Positions 27,669 through 36,784 of a DNA stretch of 64,000 bases are shown here, piece after piece. Source of the stretch: Candidatus Bipolaricaulota bacterium (lineage in GTDB: Bacteria; Bipolaricaulota; Bipolaricaulia; UBA7950; UBA9294). The notes beneath the pieces were generated by a model, which did no database searches, had not been told where the DNA came from, and was given only the letters and a program-made list of their open reading frames with translations. A program made the position numbers and the translations under genes. The stretch is taken from NCBI GenBank assembly GCA_028277345.1, contig JANQGM010000040.1:62001-126000 (forward strand). Direction: 5' to 3'. Position 1 is the stretch's first letter, and the number at the start of each line of letters is the position of its first letter.

Positions 27669-28148
27669 CTACTCCAGTCCCTCGACCTTCTGCACGGCAG
27701 TCCGTTGGCGCAGGGCCTCACTCGCCGCTCGCAGAATGCGTCGGCTTTCGGGATACGTCAACGTTGCCTCAGCATCATCCGCTCTGAGCCAACGATAGTC
27801 GATATGTTCCGTGGAAAGCCGCACCGCCGATGCCGTGACTTCAGCAAGAAAATAGGTGGCGGTCTTTGAGATCGCGCGCCCGTCACGGGTGAGCCGATAG
27901 GCGCTGGTTTCGCGAAATCCGGGGACGGGGTATAGCCCTTCGATCGAGGTTTCTTCGAAGACTTCCCGAAGCGCGGCCTCAAGCTCTCCTTCGCCGGGCT
28001 CAAGCCGTCCCTTCGGGAAGCTCCAATGCCCGCCGTCCTGGTGGTGCAAGAGAAGGAACTCGATGGTCCCAAAGCGTGAACGAAAGAGGACGAAGCCCGC
28101 GGCGCGTTCTTCGCCCTCTTCAGGATCGTTAGGCGATATCGACTTCAT
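27669..28148 (-). CDS. NUDIX hydrolase
   Basis: This 159-residue protein has the NUDIX box GRLEPGEGELEAALREVFEE around residues 46-65, where the usual Gly near the end of the box is Ser (EETSI). The N-terminal FRSRFGTIEFLLLHHQDGGHWSFPKG fits diadenosine-polyphosphate hydrolases of the bis(5'-nucleosyl) type. The start ATG 28148 lies within the last codons of rpoB and overlaps it by 20 bases, so it is co-transcribed and coupled. This position is normally held by rpoC. Confidence 0.87.
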   Translation of the reverse strand: MKSISPNDPEEGEERAAGFVLFRSRFGTIEFLLLHHQDGGHWSFPKGRLEPGEGELEAALREVFEETSIEGLYPVPGFRETSAYRLTRDGRAISKTATYFLAEVTASAVRLSTEHIDYRWLRADDAEATLTYPESRRILRAASEALRQRTAVQKVEGLE

Positions 28149-31100
28149 GGTCGTTCTTGTCGAACACCCTTGGATAGAGACCAAGGCTTCGCAGCTCTCT
28201 CAGCAACACCTTGAAGGATTCGGGCAATCCCGGTTGAGGGAATTGCTCGCCCTTGAGAATGGCCTTGTAGAGCTGGATACGACCGCGTGTATCGTCCGAC
28301 TTGACGGTCAGCATCTCCTGCAAGAGGGCGGAAGCGCCGTAGGCTTCGAGCGCCCAGACCTCCATCTCTCCCAAACGTTGGCCGCCGAATTGCGCCTTCC
28401 CACCCAGCGGCTGCTGGGTGATGAGGGCATACGGCCCGGTTGAACGCGCATGAATCTTCTCATCCGCGATGTGTTCAAGCTTGAGGATGTACATGTAGCC
28501 GACGGTGATCGGCCGCGCGAACGGCTTGCCGGTCCGGCCATCCCGCAAGACAACCTTACCGTCGTGATTGTCACCATCCGCCAAGCCCACCTTCTCCCGT
28601 TCCTCGTGCAACGCGTCGAGGATTTCGTCCTCTTGAGCGCCATCGAAGATCGGTGTCGCGGAGAGCTCGCCCTTGAGATGAGATAACCAACCGAGGTTCG
28701 CTTCGAAAATCTGTCCCAGGTTCATTCGGGACGGAACGCCCATCGGATTCAAGATGATGTCGACTGGCGTCCCATCTGGGAGGAACGGCATCTCCGCCAT
28801 CGGCCGGATGGTGGAGATCACGCCCTTATTGCCGTGTCGACCGGCCAGCTTGTCCCCCATCGAGATCGTCTTCCGCTGAGCGACAAACACCTTGACGAGC
28901 TCATTGACGCCGGCATCCAGTTCATCGCCCTGGTCGCGGGAGAACTTCTTCACCTTGATGACCTTGGCGGAACCTGCCACCGGGTGCATGCGCAACGAGG
29001 TGTTTCGTACATTACGGGCGCGTTCACCGAAGATCGACCGGAAGATTTTCTCTTCGGGCGTGGGCTCCGACTCACCGCGCGGCGTGATCTTTCCGACAAG
29101 AATATCTCCCGTTCGAATGACCGTGCCTTCACGGACGATCCCGTGCTCGTCGAGGTTCTTCAGGTCCTCTTTCGAGATATTGGGAATGTCAGCCGTGATT
29201 TCTTCGGGGCCCAGTTTGGTCTCTTCGGCCTTCACTTCGAACTCTTCAATGTGCACCGAGTCCAGCAGATTCTCTCGAACCAACCGGTCGGAGATGACGA
29301 TGGCGTCCTCGTAGTTGTAGCCTTCAAACGGCATGATGGCGACGAGCAAGTTGCGTCCCAACGCGAGCTCGCCGAGATCGCTGGACGGTCCGTCGGCCAG
29401 TAGCGCGCCGACCTCAATCTTGTCGCCCTCTTGGACCACGGGGCGCTGATGGAGAATCGTGTCTTGATTGGATCGCTCGAAATTGACCAGAGGATAGGTG
29501 TGCTTCTTGCGTCCCTTCTTAATCACGATCTCGCTGGCGTCCACGGATTCAACGGTTCCCTCTTCTTCCGCCACGAGGAGCATTCCGGAATCCATCGCCG
29601 CCTGGCGCTCGAGTCCGGTCCCCACAAGCGGCGCCTCAGGGCGAAGCAAGGGAACCGATTGGCGCTGCATGTTCGCGCCCATCAAGGCGCGATTGGAGTC
29701 GTCATGCTCGAGGAACGGAATCAAGGCGGAGGAGATGCCGACCAAGGCCTGAGGGCTGACGCCGATGTAGTCGACTTCGGCCGGTGGAACGAGATGAACT
29801 TCTTCCCGCCCCGTTCGCACCTCAACGCGCTCGCCCAGCAGCTTCCCGTTTTTGCCGACAGGAGAGGTCGCAGGAGCGATCTTTAGACGTTCTTCGTCGT
29901 CGGCCATCAAGTAATCGACGTGGTCGGTCACCTTGCCCTTCTCCACCTTGCGGTAGGGCGCGACAAGAAATCCGAAGTCATTGACCCCGGCATAGCAAGC
30001 CAACGAGGTGATCAGCCCGATGTTCTGGCCTTCCGGCGTTTCGATGGGGCAAATCCTCGCATAATGCGAGGAGTGAACGTCGCGCACCTCAATCTTGGCG
30101 CGGCGCTTGGTCAGGCCGCCGCCCAATGCGTTGAGCCGGCGCTTGTGCGTCAACTCCGTCAGCGGATTCGTCTGCTCAAGGAACTGCGAGAAGCGCCCGG
30201 TGTAGAACAGCTGATTGATGGCGCCCTGAACCGTTCGTGTCGAGATAATCCGTCGAATCGTGTCCTTCTCTTCCAACGCGTATTTGGACAGCTTGTCGCG
30301 TGCGATGCGCGCCATGCGAACCAGACCGGTGCGAATCGCGTTCTCCGCAAGTTCGCCCGGAAGTCGAACGCGCTTGTTCGCCAGGTGATCCTTCTCATCG
30401 AGAAGGGCCGGGGTATGCGGAGCTTCAAGCAAGAGCTTGATCGTGCGCACGATATCGGCCAGGTACAAGGCCGGTTCCTTCAGCTGCATCTCCAGCTTCT
30501 TGTTGACCTTGAAGCGACCCACTTCCGACAGCTGGTAGCTCGTCGGGTGAAAGTAGAGATGCTCGATGTATTCGCCCATTTGAGCGGGCGATGAACGGTC
30601 CGAGGGGCGCAGGCGACGGTAGACGGCGCGGAGGGCTTCCTCTTGCGTCGTCGTCTGATCTTCCTCCATCGCATGCTGGATGTAGCGATTGACCAAACGA
30701 AGCGACTTGACCTTGGCCTTCTCAATGGCGGCCAAATGCTCTTCTTGAAGGGTCTGTCCTCCGAGCAGCATGGGCTCATCGCCGCCGGTATCGACGTCGT
30801 CGGCAACGATGTATCCCACGTATTGCTCAAGCTGGGCGGCCTTGGGAGACGCCAACTCGAAGCTGAAGTACCGCCGCAATCGAGGAGTATCGAATCCCAG
30901 CGCCTTCAGAAGGGTGGTCGCAGGAACCTTTGCCTTGCGATCGAGATGCGCTCGCAACGTCGAACGCCGCGTATCAAGCACGATCTCAAGCCACGCCCCC
31001 ATCTCGGGCAGGATATGTCCTTTGAATTGCTGCTTGTCCTCACGCGTCAGATAGACGCCGGGCGCGCGAGTCAACTCATTGACCAGCGCATTTTCGGATC

Positions 31101-31461
31101 CATTGATGATGAATGTTCCGCGATTGGTCATCATCGGGAAATCGCCGATATAGAGCTCGGTCTCCTGGATAAGCTTGCCTTCCTGAAGGAGTCGAGCAGT
31201 CACTCGCAGCGGCCGGGAAAAGGTAAGGTCCTTGTCTTTGCATTCCAACTCGGAATTGCGCGGGTCCCCCAGATAAGGGTCGACAAACTCCAGCACCAGG
31301 CCGTCTTTCCCGTGGCCTTCAATCGGCGTGATCTCGGCGAAGGCGCGGGAAATACCGCTTTCCACGAAACCGGCGAATGACTTGCGCACATCTTGCAGCA
31401 AGTAGGGCGGGGGAAGGATTTGCTGAATCCGTCCGTATGACTTTCTCTCTCGATGCCTCAT
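28129..31461 (-). CDS. rpoB: RNA polymerase beta subunit
   Basis: This 1110-residue beta subunit is complete from the N-terminus (SYGRIQQILPPPYLLQDV) to the C-terminus (LRSLGLYPRVFD). Core motifs include VRDVHSSHYARICPIETPEGQNIGLI, GKITPRGESEPTPEEKI and GQRLGEMEVWALEAYGA. It is short because the lineage-specific insertions are absent. I prefer ATG 31461 (AAGGGG, 5-base spacing) to GTG 31467. The rifampicin region (30116-30210) differs from the E. coli consensus. rpoC does not follow; a NUDIX gene does. It is last in the ribosomal/transcription operon, 84-90 bases after rplL. Confidence 0.97.
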   Translation of the reverse strand: MRHRERKSYGRIQQILPPPYLLQDVRKSFAGFVESGISRAFAEITPIEGHGKDGLVLEFVDPYLGDPRNSELECKDKDLTFSRPLRVTARLLQEGKLIQETELYIGDFPMMTNRGTFIINGSENALVNELTRAPGVYLTREDKQQFKGHILPEMGAWLEIVLDTRRSTLRAHLDRKAKVPATTLLKALGFDTPRLRRYFSFELASPKAAQLEQYVGYIVADDVDTGGDEPMLLGGQTLQEEHLAAIEKAKVKSLRLVNRYIQHAMEEDQTTTQEEALRAVYRRLRPSDRSSPAQMGEYIEHLYFHPTSYQLSEVGRFKVNKKLEMQLKEPALYLADIVRTIKLLLEAPHTPALLDEKDHLANKRVRLPGELAENAIRTGLVRMARIARDKLSKYALEEKDTIRRIISTRTVQGAINQLFYTGRFSQFLEQTNPLTELTHKRRLNALGGGLTKRRAKIEVRDVHSSHYARICPIETPEGQNIGLITSLACYAGVNDFGFLVAPYRKVEKGKVTDHVDYLMADDEERLKIAPATSPVGKNGKLLGERVEVRTGREEVHLVPPAEVDYIGVSPQALVGISSALIPFLEHDDSNRALMGANMQRQSVPLLRPEAPLVGTGLERQAAMDSGMLLVAEEEGTVESVDASEIVIKKGRKKHTYPLVNFERSNQDTILHQRPVVQEGDKIEVGALLADGPSSDLGELALGRNLLVAIMPFEGYNYEDAIVISDRLVRENLLDSVHIEEFEVKAEETKLGPEEITADIPNISKEDLKNLDEHGIVREGTVIRTGDILVGKITPRGESEPTPEEKIFRSIFGERARNVRNTSLRMHPVAGSAKVIKVKKFSRDQGDELDAGVNELVKVFVAQRKTISMGDKLAGRHGNKGVISTIRPMAEMPFLPDGTPVDIILNPMGVPSRMNLGQIFEANLGWLSHLKGELSATPIFDGAQEDEILDALHEEREKVGLADGDNHDGKVVLRDGRTGKPFARPITVGYMYILKLEHIADEKIHARSTGPYALITQQPLGGKAQFGGQRLGEMEVWALEAYGASALLQEMLTVKSDDTRGRIQLYKAILKGEQFPQPGLPESFKVLLRELRSLGLYPRVFDKNDHEVDIA

Positions 31462-31551
31462 CTTCACCCCTTGAAAGAACGCTCTGCCCCAAGGTGACGA
31501 GCACCATAGGGCAGGCGTTCAAAACAGCTTCTGATAGGGCGTATCCTCAGA

Positions 31552-31932
31552 TTACTGTAGTTCGACTTCAGCTCCAGCCGCCTCCAGTTTTTCCTTAATG
31601 CTCGTCGCTTCGTCGTTGGACACGTCTTCCTTGATGGTAGCCGGAAGATTGTCGGCGAGCTCTTTGCATTCCTTGAGGCCCTTGCCCGTGATCTCTTTGA
31701 TTTCCTTGATCACTTGGATCTTCTTCTGTCCGGCGCTGGTCATGACGACCTTAAGGGTCTCACTGCCACCACCTGCGTCGCCTTCGCCGCCCGCTGCGGG
31801 TGCGGCGGCGACTGCCACCGGGGCCGCCATTGCTGCCGAGACGTTGAAACGTTCCTCGAACATTTCGACGAGCTCAGCCAGCTCCTTTACCGACAACTCC
31901 TCGATCTGTTGAAGGATATCTTCTTTTGCCAT
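31552..31932 (-). CDS. rplL: Ribosomal protein L7/L12
   Basis: This 126-residue stalk protein has an N-terminal dimerisation helix ([21 protein letters not shown]), an Ala/Gly-rich hinge (residues 33-57) and the C-terminal factor-binding domain ([25 protein letters not shown]). It recruits translation GTPases such as the EF-Tu encoded in the same operon. GGAGG precedes the ATG, and the gap to rplJ is 5 bases. Confidence 0.98.
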   Translation of the reverse strand: MAKEDILQQIEELSVKELAELVEMFEERFNVSAAMAAPVAVAAAPAAGGEGDAGGGSETLKVVMTSAGQKKIQVIKEIKEITGKGLKECKELADNLPATIKEDVSNDEATSIKEKLEAAGAEVELQ

Positions 31933-31937
31933 CTTGG

Positions 31938-32474
31938 TTAAGCCTCCTCTTGTTGATCCTCGCGTTGTTTCCTCACTTCATTCAAGACGGTGCCCAGCTC
32001 GCGAATCTTCGCCTGCAGCATAAACGCCATGGCGCGCATCGGACTCGACAGCAGATAGGCCATCTTCGTCAAGAGCTCGTCACGTGTCGGCAGTGCCGCA
32101 TACTTGGCAACCTCGTCTTCAGCAACGACAGCCCCTTCGAACACGCCACCTTTCAGCGTGTAGTTGGGGGAATACGTTTTTCGACATTCGTCGGACAGCT
32201 TGAACGCAACCGCCGGGTCGCCGAACGCAAGCGCAACGCTGATCGGGCCTTCGAACATCTCGGCCAGACCTTCGATTCCGGCATCCTCTGCCGCAATCTT
32301 CGCAAGCGTGTCTTTGACGACGCGGTACTCCAACCCTTCTTTGGTGAACTTCTCGCGAAGCTCAACCATCTCGTTGGCAGTCAATCCACGGTAGTCCGCC
32401 AGGACTAGCGATACGGCGCTCTCGAACTTCTCCTTCAAGCGTGCGACTTCATCGATCTTTGCTTGTGTTGGCAT
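31938..32474 (-). CDS. rplJ: Ribosomal protein L10
   Basis: This 178-residue stalk base protein starts [20 protein letters not shown] and contains the conserved [16 protein letters not shown] segment and a helical C-terminus that binds L7/L12 dimers. It lies only 8 bases after rplA, so there is no room for the long L10 leader that regulates rplJL in many bacteria. Any autoregulation would have to act elsewhere in the operon. Confidence 0.97.
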   Translation of the reverse strand: MPTQAKIDEVARLKEKFESAVSLVLADYRGLTANEMVELREKFTKEGLEYRVVKDTLAKIAAEDAGIEGLAEMFEGPISVALAFGDPAVAFKLSDECRKTYSPNYTLKGGVFEGAVVAEDEVAKYAALPTRDELLTKMAYLLSSPMRAMAFMLQAKIRELGTVLNEVRKQREDQQEEA

Positions 32475-32482
32475 CAGAGCAC

Positions 32483-33190
32483 CTACTCCGTGGATTCCAC
32501 GATTTCGTTCACTTCCGCCGCGTCCAACGTGATCCCAGGGCCCATGGTGGAAGAGATACTGACCTTTCGGATGTATCGTCCCCGGATCCCGTCTTCTGGA
32601 CGGCGCTCCGCAACGCTTCGAATGATCTCGGACAAGTTGTCCTTCAGCGCGGCGGGTTCAAACGATGCCTTGCCGAAGAGCGTATGGATCACGCCCTGCC
32701 GGTCGGATCGAAACTCCACCATGCCGCCCTTCAACTCGGAGACCACTTGGCCGATGTCCTTGGTTACGGTTCCGGTTTTTGGACTCGGCATCAAACCGCG
32801 AGGTCCAAGGACCTTTCCCAGCTTTCCAACCACGGGCATCATATCGGGCGTTGCAACGACTTTATCGAACTCGAACCAGCCATCTTGGATTTTCTTGGCC
32901 AGGTCTTCGCCACCGACGAAATCGGCACCGGCGCCTTCGGCCTCCGCAACGGCTCCGCCCTTGGCAAACGCAAGGATGCGGACGGTCTTTCCAGTTCCAT
33001 TCGGCAGGTTGCACGTTCCGCGAACATTGACGCGAGAGGGAATGATTCCCAATACAAACGTCACTTCGGCAGTCTCATCGAACTTCGCGGTGGCGCCGTC
33101 TTTCAGCTTGCTGACGGCATCATCGAGGGCATAGGTCGCCTTGGGTTCGACGAGCGTGGCGGCGCCTGCATAACGCTTGCTGCGCTTCAT
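32483..33190 (-). CDS. rplA: Ribosomal protein L1
   Basis: This 235-residue L1 stalk protein has the typical MKRSKRYAGAATLVEPKATY N-terminus and motifs GRLMPSPKTGTVT-like (here RGLMPSPKTGTVTKDI) and SSTMGPGITLD. L1 binds 23S rRNA and helps move the E-site tRNA; in other bacteria it also represses its own mRNA. Its ATG overlaps the rplK stop by 4 bases. Confidence 0.98.
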   Translation of the reverse strand: MKRSKRYAGAATLVEPKATYALDDAVSKLKDGATAKFDETAEVTFVLGIIPSRVNVRGTCNLPNGTGKTVRILAFAKGGAVAEAEGAGADFVGGEDLAKKIQDGWFEFDKVVATPDMMPVVGKLGKVLGPRGLMPSPKTGTVTKDIGQVVSELKGGMVEFRSDRQGVIHTLFGKASFEPAALKDNLSEIIRSVAERRPEDGIRGRYIRKVSISSTMGPGITLDAAEVNEIVESTE

Positions 33191-33618
33191 TCACCGACCA
33201 CCTCCACTCCCATGTTCCGAGCCGTTCCTTCGATGATTCGCATCGCCGACTCCAACTTATAGGTGTTGAGGTCGGGGAGCTTGCGCTCCGCGATTCGACG
33301 AACCTGCTCGCGGGTGATTCTCGCAACTTTCTCAATGTGCGGTTCTGCTGATCCGGATTGGATTCCCGCCGCCATTTTGATCAGCTCGGCAGCCGGAGGC
33401 TGTTTGAGCACAAAGTCGTAATCTCCGCGCAAGTACACGGAGATCACCACCGGGATGATGACGCCGGGCGTCTCTCCTTTGGTGGCATCATTGAACTTCT
33501 TGCAGAAGTCCATGATGTTGAGCTTGTGCTCACCGAGGGCGGGTCCAACCGGAGGCGCGGGCGTCGCTTGACCTGCAGGAATGTGCAAGTTGATCTTCGC
33601 GACAACAGTTTTCGACAT
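33187..33618 (-). CDS. rplK: Ribosomal protein L11
   Basis: This 143-residue L11 starts MSKTVVAKINLHIPAGQATPAPPVG and contains the conserved GPALGEHKLNIMDFCKKFN and KQPPAAELIK motifs, so it is full length. It forms the GTPase-associated centre with 23S rRNA and L10. GGAGGCAAG precedes the ATG. It lies 31 bases after nusG. Confidence 0.98.
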   Translation of the reverse strand: MSKTVVAKINLHIPAGQATPAPPVGPALGEHKLNIMDFCKKFNDATKGETPGVIIPVVISVYLRGDYDFVLKQPPAAELIKMAAGIQSGSAEPHIEKVARITREQVRRIAERKLPDLNTYKLESAMRIIEGTARNMGVEVVGE

Positions 33619-33649
33619 CTTGCCTCCTCCCCTTGTGATGTTTTATAGC

Positions 33650-34780
33650 TTAGAGCTTCTCGATGCCTTCGAATCCGAGACGCACGGGCGTCTCTCGCCC
33701 GAAGATCTTAACCATGACGGTCAACTCTTCCGCTTCTTTGTCAATCTCTTTGATGGAACCGGTAAAGTCGGCGAACGGGCCGTCGACGATCTCAACCACC
33801 TCACCCACGGTAAAGTCGATTTCGATTCTCGGTTCCTTGTGTTCATCGAGCGTTTCGCCTGCCGCCGCTGCGGCGACCGATGGAATGGCCAGCAACCCGG
33901 CCTTTCGCTTGATCAGCTTCATCTCGGGACCTTCGATGGGCATCGGCTTGTACCGTGAGCCGACATATCGAACGGCACCCTTGATGCCGTCGATAAGCTC
34001 CATCATCTGCTCTTCTTCAAGCCCCATCCGGCCGAACACATAGCCGGGGAACAGACGGCGTTTCTCGATGCGCTGAATGGTGACGATCCGCTTGTCTTTG
34101 TATTCCTTCACCTTGAGGAGCCCCGAGGCACGGCTGTTAATCTGATCCTCGGTCTCGATAAGGTCTCCCGCTTCCAGATTCAGGCCTTTTCGCACGCGGG
34201 ATAGGTATTTCTCCGGGATAATGCGTTTCTTCTCTTTCCCATCCTCATATTCGAATGTGACTCGGCGGACCTTGTCTCTGGAGACGATGGTGCCGCGATT
34301 CACGACCACGTACTTCTCGTCGGAGTCGGATGTGAGTGGCACTCCGTTGCGAATCTTCTCGCCCACACGGATGTCGCGGCGAATGCGTTTGTCCGCGGGA
34401 ATGAGATAGACCTCTTCATTGCGATTGGTCATCTCAACGATGACGCGTTGCATCGACTCGACGTCCGTCACTTTCGCCTTATCGTCGATATGACGGGGCG
34501 GTTTGCGGGCGATGACATCACCTCGCTGAATACGCTCGTTGGCTTTCGAGACCAAGTCGTAGTCATAGGGAATGCGGTACTCGCTATTGGCGCCGCGGCG
34601 GCTTCGAGAGGTAATCACCTCTTCAACAGGAACGAGGAAGAACGTTTCCTCGCCTTCTAGCGTGAAACGCTCAACCGCTCGGTCCCATTCGCGCTTTCGA
34701 ATCCGATCGTTAAGGTCTTCCTTGACCTTTAATTCAGATCCCGCGTAGGTCTGGATGGCATACCACTTCTTCAGCCGCAT
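33650..34780 (-). CDS. nusG: Transcription elongation/termination factor NusG with a large inserted domain
   Basis: This 376-residue NusG is about twice the usual 180. The NGN domain starts normally (KKWYAIQTYAGSELKVKEDL) and resumes at KRRLFPGYVFGRM. Between residues about 61 and 232 there is a roughly 170-residue insertion. The C-terminal KOW domain (FTVGEVVEIVDGPFADFTG to the end) is normal. Thermotoga maritima NusG has an insertion of similar size at the same point. The insert contains two barrel-sandwich-like repeats (RGDVIARKP, RVGEKIRNGVPL). NusG binds RNA polymerase and links it to Rho or the ribosome. Confidence 0.95.
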   Translation of the reverse strand: MRLKKWYAIQTYAGSELKVKEDLNDRIRKREWDRAVERFTLEGEETFFLVPVEEVITSRSRRGANSEYRIPYDYDLVSKANERIQRGDVIARKPPRHIDDKAKVTDVESMQRVIVEMTNRNEEVYLIPADKRIRRDIRVGEKIRNGVPLTSDSDEKYVVVNRGTIVSRDKVRRVTFEYEDGKEKKRIIPEKYLSRVRKGLNLEAGDLIETEDQINSRASGLLKVKEYKDKRIVTIQRIEKRRLFPGYVFGRMGLEEEQMMELIDGIKGAVRYVGSRYKPMPIEGPEMKLIKRKAGLLAIPSVAAAAAGETLDEHKEPRIEIDFTVGEVVEIVDGPFADFTGSIKEIDKEAEELTVMVKIFGRETPVRLGFEGIEKL

Positions 34781-34787
34781 GATTCCC

Positions 34788-34979
34788 TTAGCTCGATCGA
34801 ACGAGAAGCGTAACGATGGTTCCGAGGATCCCGTCGACTCCCCAGATATAGAGCGTCACGACAACGACCAATAGGAGAATGAGGGCCGTCAGCGTAATGA
34901 TCTCATTGCGGGTCGGCCAACTCACGCGGGCAATCTCGCCCCGGACGCTCTTAAAGTAGTTCGTGATTCGTTCGAACAT
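34788..34979 (-). CDS. secE: Preprotein translocase subunit SecE
   Basis: This 63-residue single-span membrane protein of the SecYEG channel has the conserved cytoplasmic segment SVRGEIARVSWPTRNEI followed by one hydrophobic helix. I chose ATG 34979 (MFERITNYF), since GAGGTG lies 9 bases upstream. The GTG at 34991 would add four residues but sits right against the ribosome site. nusG follows after 7 bases, the universal secE-nusG order. Confidence 0.95.
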   Translation of the reverse strand: MFERITNYFKSVRGEIARVSWPTRNEIITLTALILLLVVVVTLYIWGVDGILGTIVTLLVRSS

Positions 34980-35000
34980 CAGTCTCTTCACCTCATGTTG

Positions 35001-35073
35001 CAGGCCCTGGAGGGCTCGAACCCCCAGCCTCCCGATTTGGAGTCGGGCGCTCTTCCAATTGAGCTAAGGGCCT
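35001..35073 (-). tRNA. trnW: tRNA-Trp(CCA)
   Basis: The minus strand folds as a cloverleaf: acceptor AGGCCCT/AGGGCCT, anticodon stem CCCGA/TCGGG with loop CTCCAAA giving anticodon CCA, and T-loop GGTTCGAGCC. The discriminator is G and the 3' CCA is not encoded. It lies between rpmG and secE, as in many bacteria. Confidence 0.97.
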
Positions 35074-35079
35074 GTATGC

Positions 35080-35094
35080 CTAGTCGAGGACTAG
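35080..35094. other. Small hairpin between rpmG stop and tRNA-Trp
   Basis: CTAGTC and GACTAG form a perfect 6-bp stem around a 3-base loop. The stem includes the rpmG stop codon and ends 6 bases before the tRNA 5' end. It may help RNA processing that frees the tRNA from the mRNA. Confidence 0.5.
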
Positions 35095-35255
35095 ACCTCC
35101 TTATGCAGCGTGTGCTTTCGATCCCACTTGCAATACTTGTTTAGCTCAAGCTTATTGCGCGTGTTGTTCTTGTTGCGACGCGTATGATAGTTACGACGCG
35201 AACACTCGCTGCAAGCGAGGGTAACATGGACAACCGTCTCGCCTTTTTTTGCCAT
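35091..35255 (-). CDS. rpmG: Ribosomal protein L33
   Basis: This 54-residue protein is found on the complement from ATG 35255 to TAG 35091. It begins [18 protein letters not shown] and ends [15 protein letters not shown], with the conserved basic [17 protein letters not shown] centre. The first CxxC pair (CSEC) is intact, but the second pair is incomplete: Cys in KYC is kept while its partner is changed (KYCKWD). Zinc binding may therefore be partial. It lies between tuf and tRNA-Trp, the usual place for rpmG in this operon. Confidence 0.95.
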   Translation of the reverse strand: MAKKGETVVHVTLACSECSRRNYHTRRNKNNTRNKLELNKYCKWDRKHTLHKEV

Positions 35256-35274
35256 GGTCTAATCCCTTAGGTCC

Positions 35275-36474
35275 TTATTCGACGATCTTCGTGACAACGC
35301 CCGATGCAATCGTCTTTCCGCCTTCGCGAACGGCGAAGCGTAGGCCTTCGTCCATTGCGATGGGGTGAATGAGATCGCCAAACACCTTGACGTGGTCGCC
35401 GGGCATGATCATTTCGACGCCTTCAGGCAACTCCACCGTACCGGTGATGTCGGTCGTTCGGAAGAAGAACTGCGGCTTGTATCCGGTGAAGAACGGCTTG
35501 TGTCGGCCGCCCTCGTCCTTGGTCAGCACGTAGATCTCGCCTTCGAATTTGGTATGCGGCGTGATCGACTTCGGCGCAGCCAGAACCTGTCCGCGCTCGA
35601 CTTCGTCCTTGTCGATACCTCGAAGAAGAACACCGGCGTTGTCACCAGCGATGGCGTAGTCCAACGTCTTGTTGAACATCTCCAGGCTCGTCGCCACCGT
35701 CTTGGTGATCTCATCGTGAACACCGACGATCTCAAGCTCCATGCCAGGCGTGATCTTTCCACGCTCGACTCGGCCGGTGACAACCGTACCGCGGCCCTTG
35801 ATGGAGAAGACATCTTCAACCGGCATCAGGAATGGGCGATCTTCCTCTCGATCCGGCTCCGGCACGTAGTCGTCGACGGCCTGCATGAGTTCCAGAATGC
35901 ACTGGACGCCCTCGTGATTGGGGTCGTCCATATTTTCCATGGCCGCCAAGGCGGAACCACGGATAATCGGCACTTCGTCGCCCGGGAATTCGTGCTCAGA
36001 GAGCAGGTCGCGGATTTCCATTTCAACGAGGTCAATCAGCTCAGGATCGTCGACCTGATCCACCTTGTTCAGGAAAACGACGAGCGCGGGAACGTTTACC
36101 TGGCGGGCCAGGAGCACGTGTTCACGCGTCTGAGGCATCGGTCCATCGGAAGCGGCTACAACGAGAATGGCGCCGTCCATCTGAGCGGCACCCGTAATCA
36201 TGTTCTTGATGTAGTCAGCGTGGCCAGGACAGTCGATGTGCGCATAGTGTCGCTTCTCGGTCTGATACTCGACATGGCGAACATTGATCGTGATACCGCG
36301 TGCCTTCTCTTCGGGCGCGTTATCGATATCCTCAAACGCCATCTTCTTCGCGAATCCCTGTGTCGCCAGGACACCCGTGATCGCCGACGTCAACGTCGTC
36401 TTTCCATGGTCGATGTGTCCGATCGTACCGATGTTAAGGTGAGGCTTATCCCTCACAAATGCTTCTTTCGCCAT
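35275..36474 (-). CDS. tuf: Elongation factor Tu
   Basis: This 399-residue GTPase delivers aminoacyl-tRNA to the ribosome. G1 [10 protein letters not shown]3 DCPGHADY, G4 NKVD and the C-terminal domain ([31 protein letters not shown]) are all present. AGGAGG precedes the ATG. It is transcribed with three upstream tRNA genes and the downstream rpmG, tRNA-Trp, secE and nusG genes, the classic tufB-type arrangement. Confidence 0.98.
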   Translation of the reverse strand: MAKEAFVRDKPHLNIGTIGHIDHGKTTLTSAITGVLATQGFAKKMAFEDIDNAPEEKARGITINVRHVEYQTEKRHYAHIDCPGHADYIKNMITGAAQMDGAILVVAASDGPMPQTREHVLLARQVNVPALVVFLNKVDQVDDPELIDLVEMEIRDLLSEHEFPGDEVPIIRGSALAAMENMDDPNHEGVQCILELMQAVDDYVPEPDREEDRPFLMPVEDVFSIKGRGTVVTGRVERGKITPGMELEIVGVHDEITKTVATSLEMFNKTLDYAIAGDNAGVLLRGIDKDEVERGQVLAAPKSITPHTKFEGEIYVLTKDEGGRHKPFFTGYKPQFFFRTTDITGTVELPEGVEMIMPGDHVKVFGDLIHPIAMDEGLRFAVREGGKTIASGVVTKIVE

Positions 36475-36550
36475 CGCCTAAACCTCCTGTGAGACGTCCC
36501 TTAACTGTCTCTGCTGATTTCTCTTGTGGATATAGTTCCGCACGAGCAAA

Positions 36551-36623
36551 AGCCCGCGATCGGAGTCGAACCGACGACCTCCCCCTTACCAAGGGGGTGC
36601 TCTACCTCCTGAGCTACACGGGC
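36551..36623 (-). tRNA. trnT: tRNA-Thr(GGT)
   Basis: The minus strand gives acceptor GCCCGTG/CGCGGGC (one G-T pair), a GC-rich anticodon stem CCCCC/GGGGG, and loop TTGGTAA with anticodon GGT. The T-arm GTCGGTTCGACTCCGAT is normal. CCA is not encoded. Confidence 0.96.
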
Positions 36624-36629
36624 GTCTCG

Positions 36630-36650
36630 CTCCTCCAAATCGAGGAGGAG
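36630..36650. other. Hairpin between two tRNA genes
   Basis: CTCCTCC and GGAGGAG form a 7-bp stem with a 7-base loop in the spacer between tRNA-Tyr and tRNA-Thr(GGT). No U-run follows. It is a likely processing or spacing element in the polycistronic tRNA transcript. Confidence 0.5.
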
Positions 36651-36685
36651 TGTACCGAAACTCCCAATACAACACAACTACCTAT

Positions 36686-36768
36686 TGGAGGGGGAGGGAT
36701 TCGAACCCCCGTAGGCGTCCGCCAACGGATTTACAGTCCGCCCCGTTTGGCCACTTCGGTACCCCTCC
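36686..36768 (-). tRNA. trnY: tRNA-Tyr(GTA)
   Basis: The minus strand folds as a class II tRNA of 83 bases with a long variable arm. The acceptor is GGAGGGG/CCCCTCC, the anticodon context CTGTAAA gives GTA, and the discriminator is A. CCA is not encoded. Confidence 0.96.
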
Positions 36769-36784
36769 AGGCAAAATCGAACTG

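Noticed and set aside
32475-32482. L10 leader regulatory RNA before rplJ
   Set aside because: Only 8 bases separate rplA and rplJ, so the structured leader cannot be present here.
35365-36492. Plus-strand open frame of 375 codons
   Set aside because: Antisense to tuf, a highly conserved gene with all GTPase motifs.
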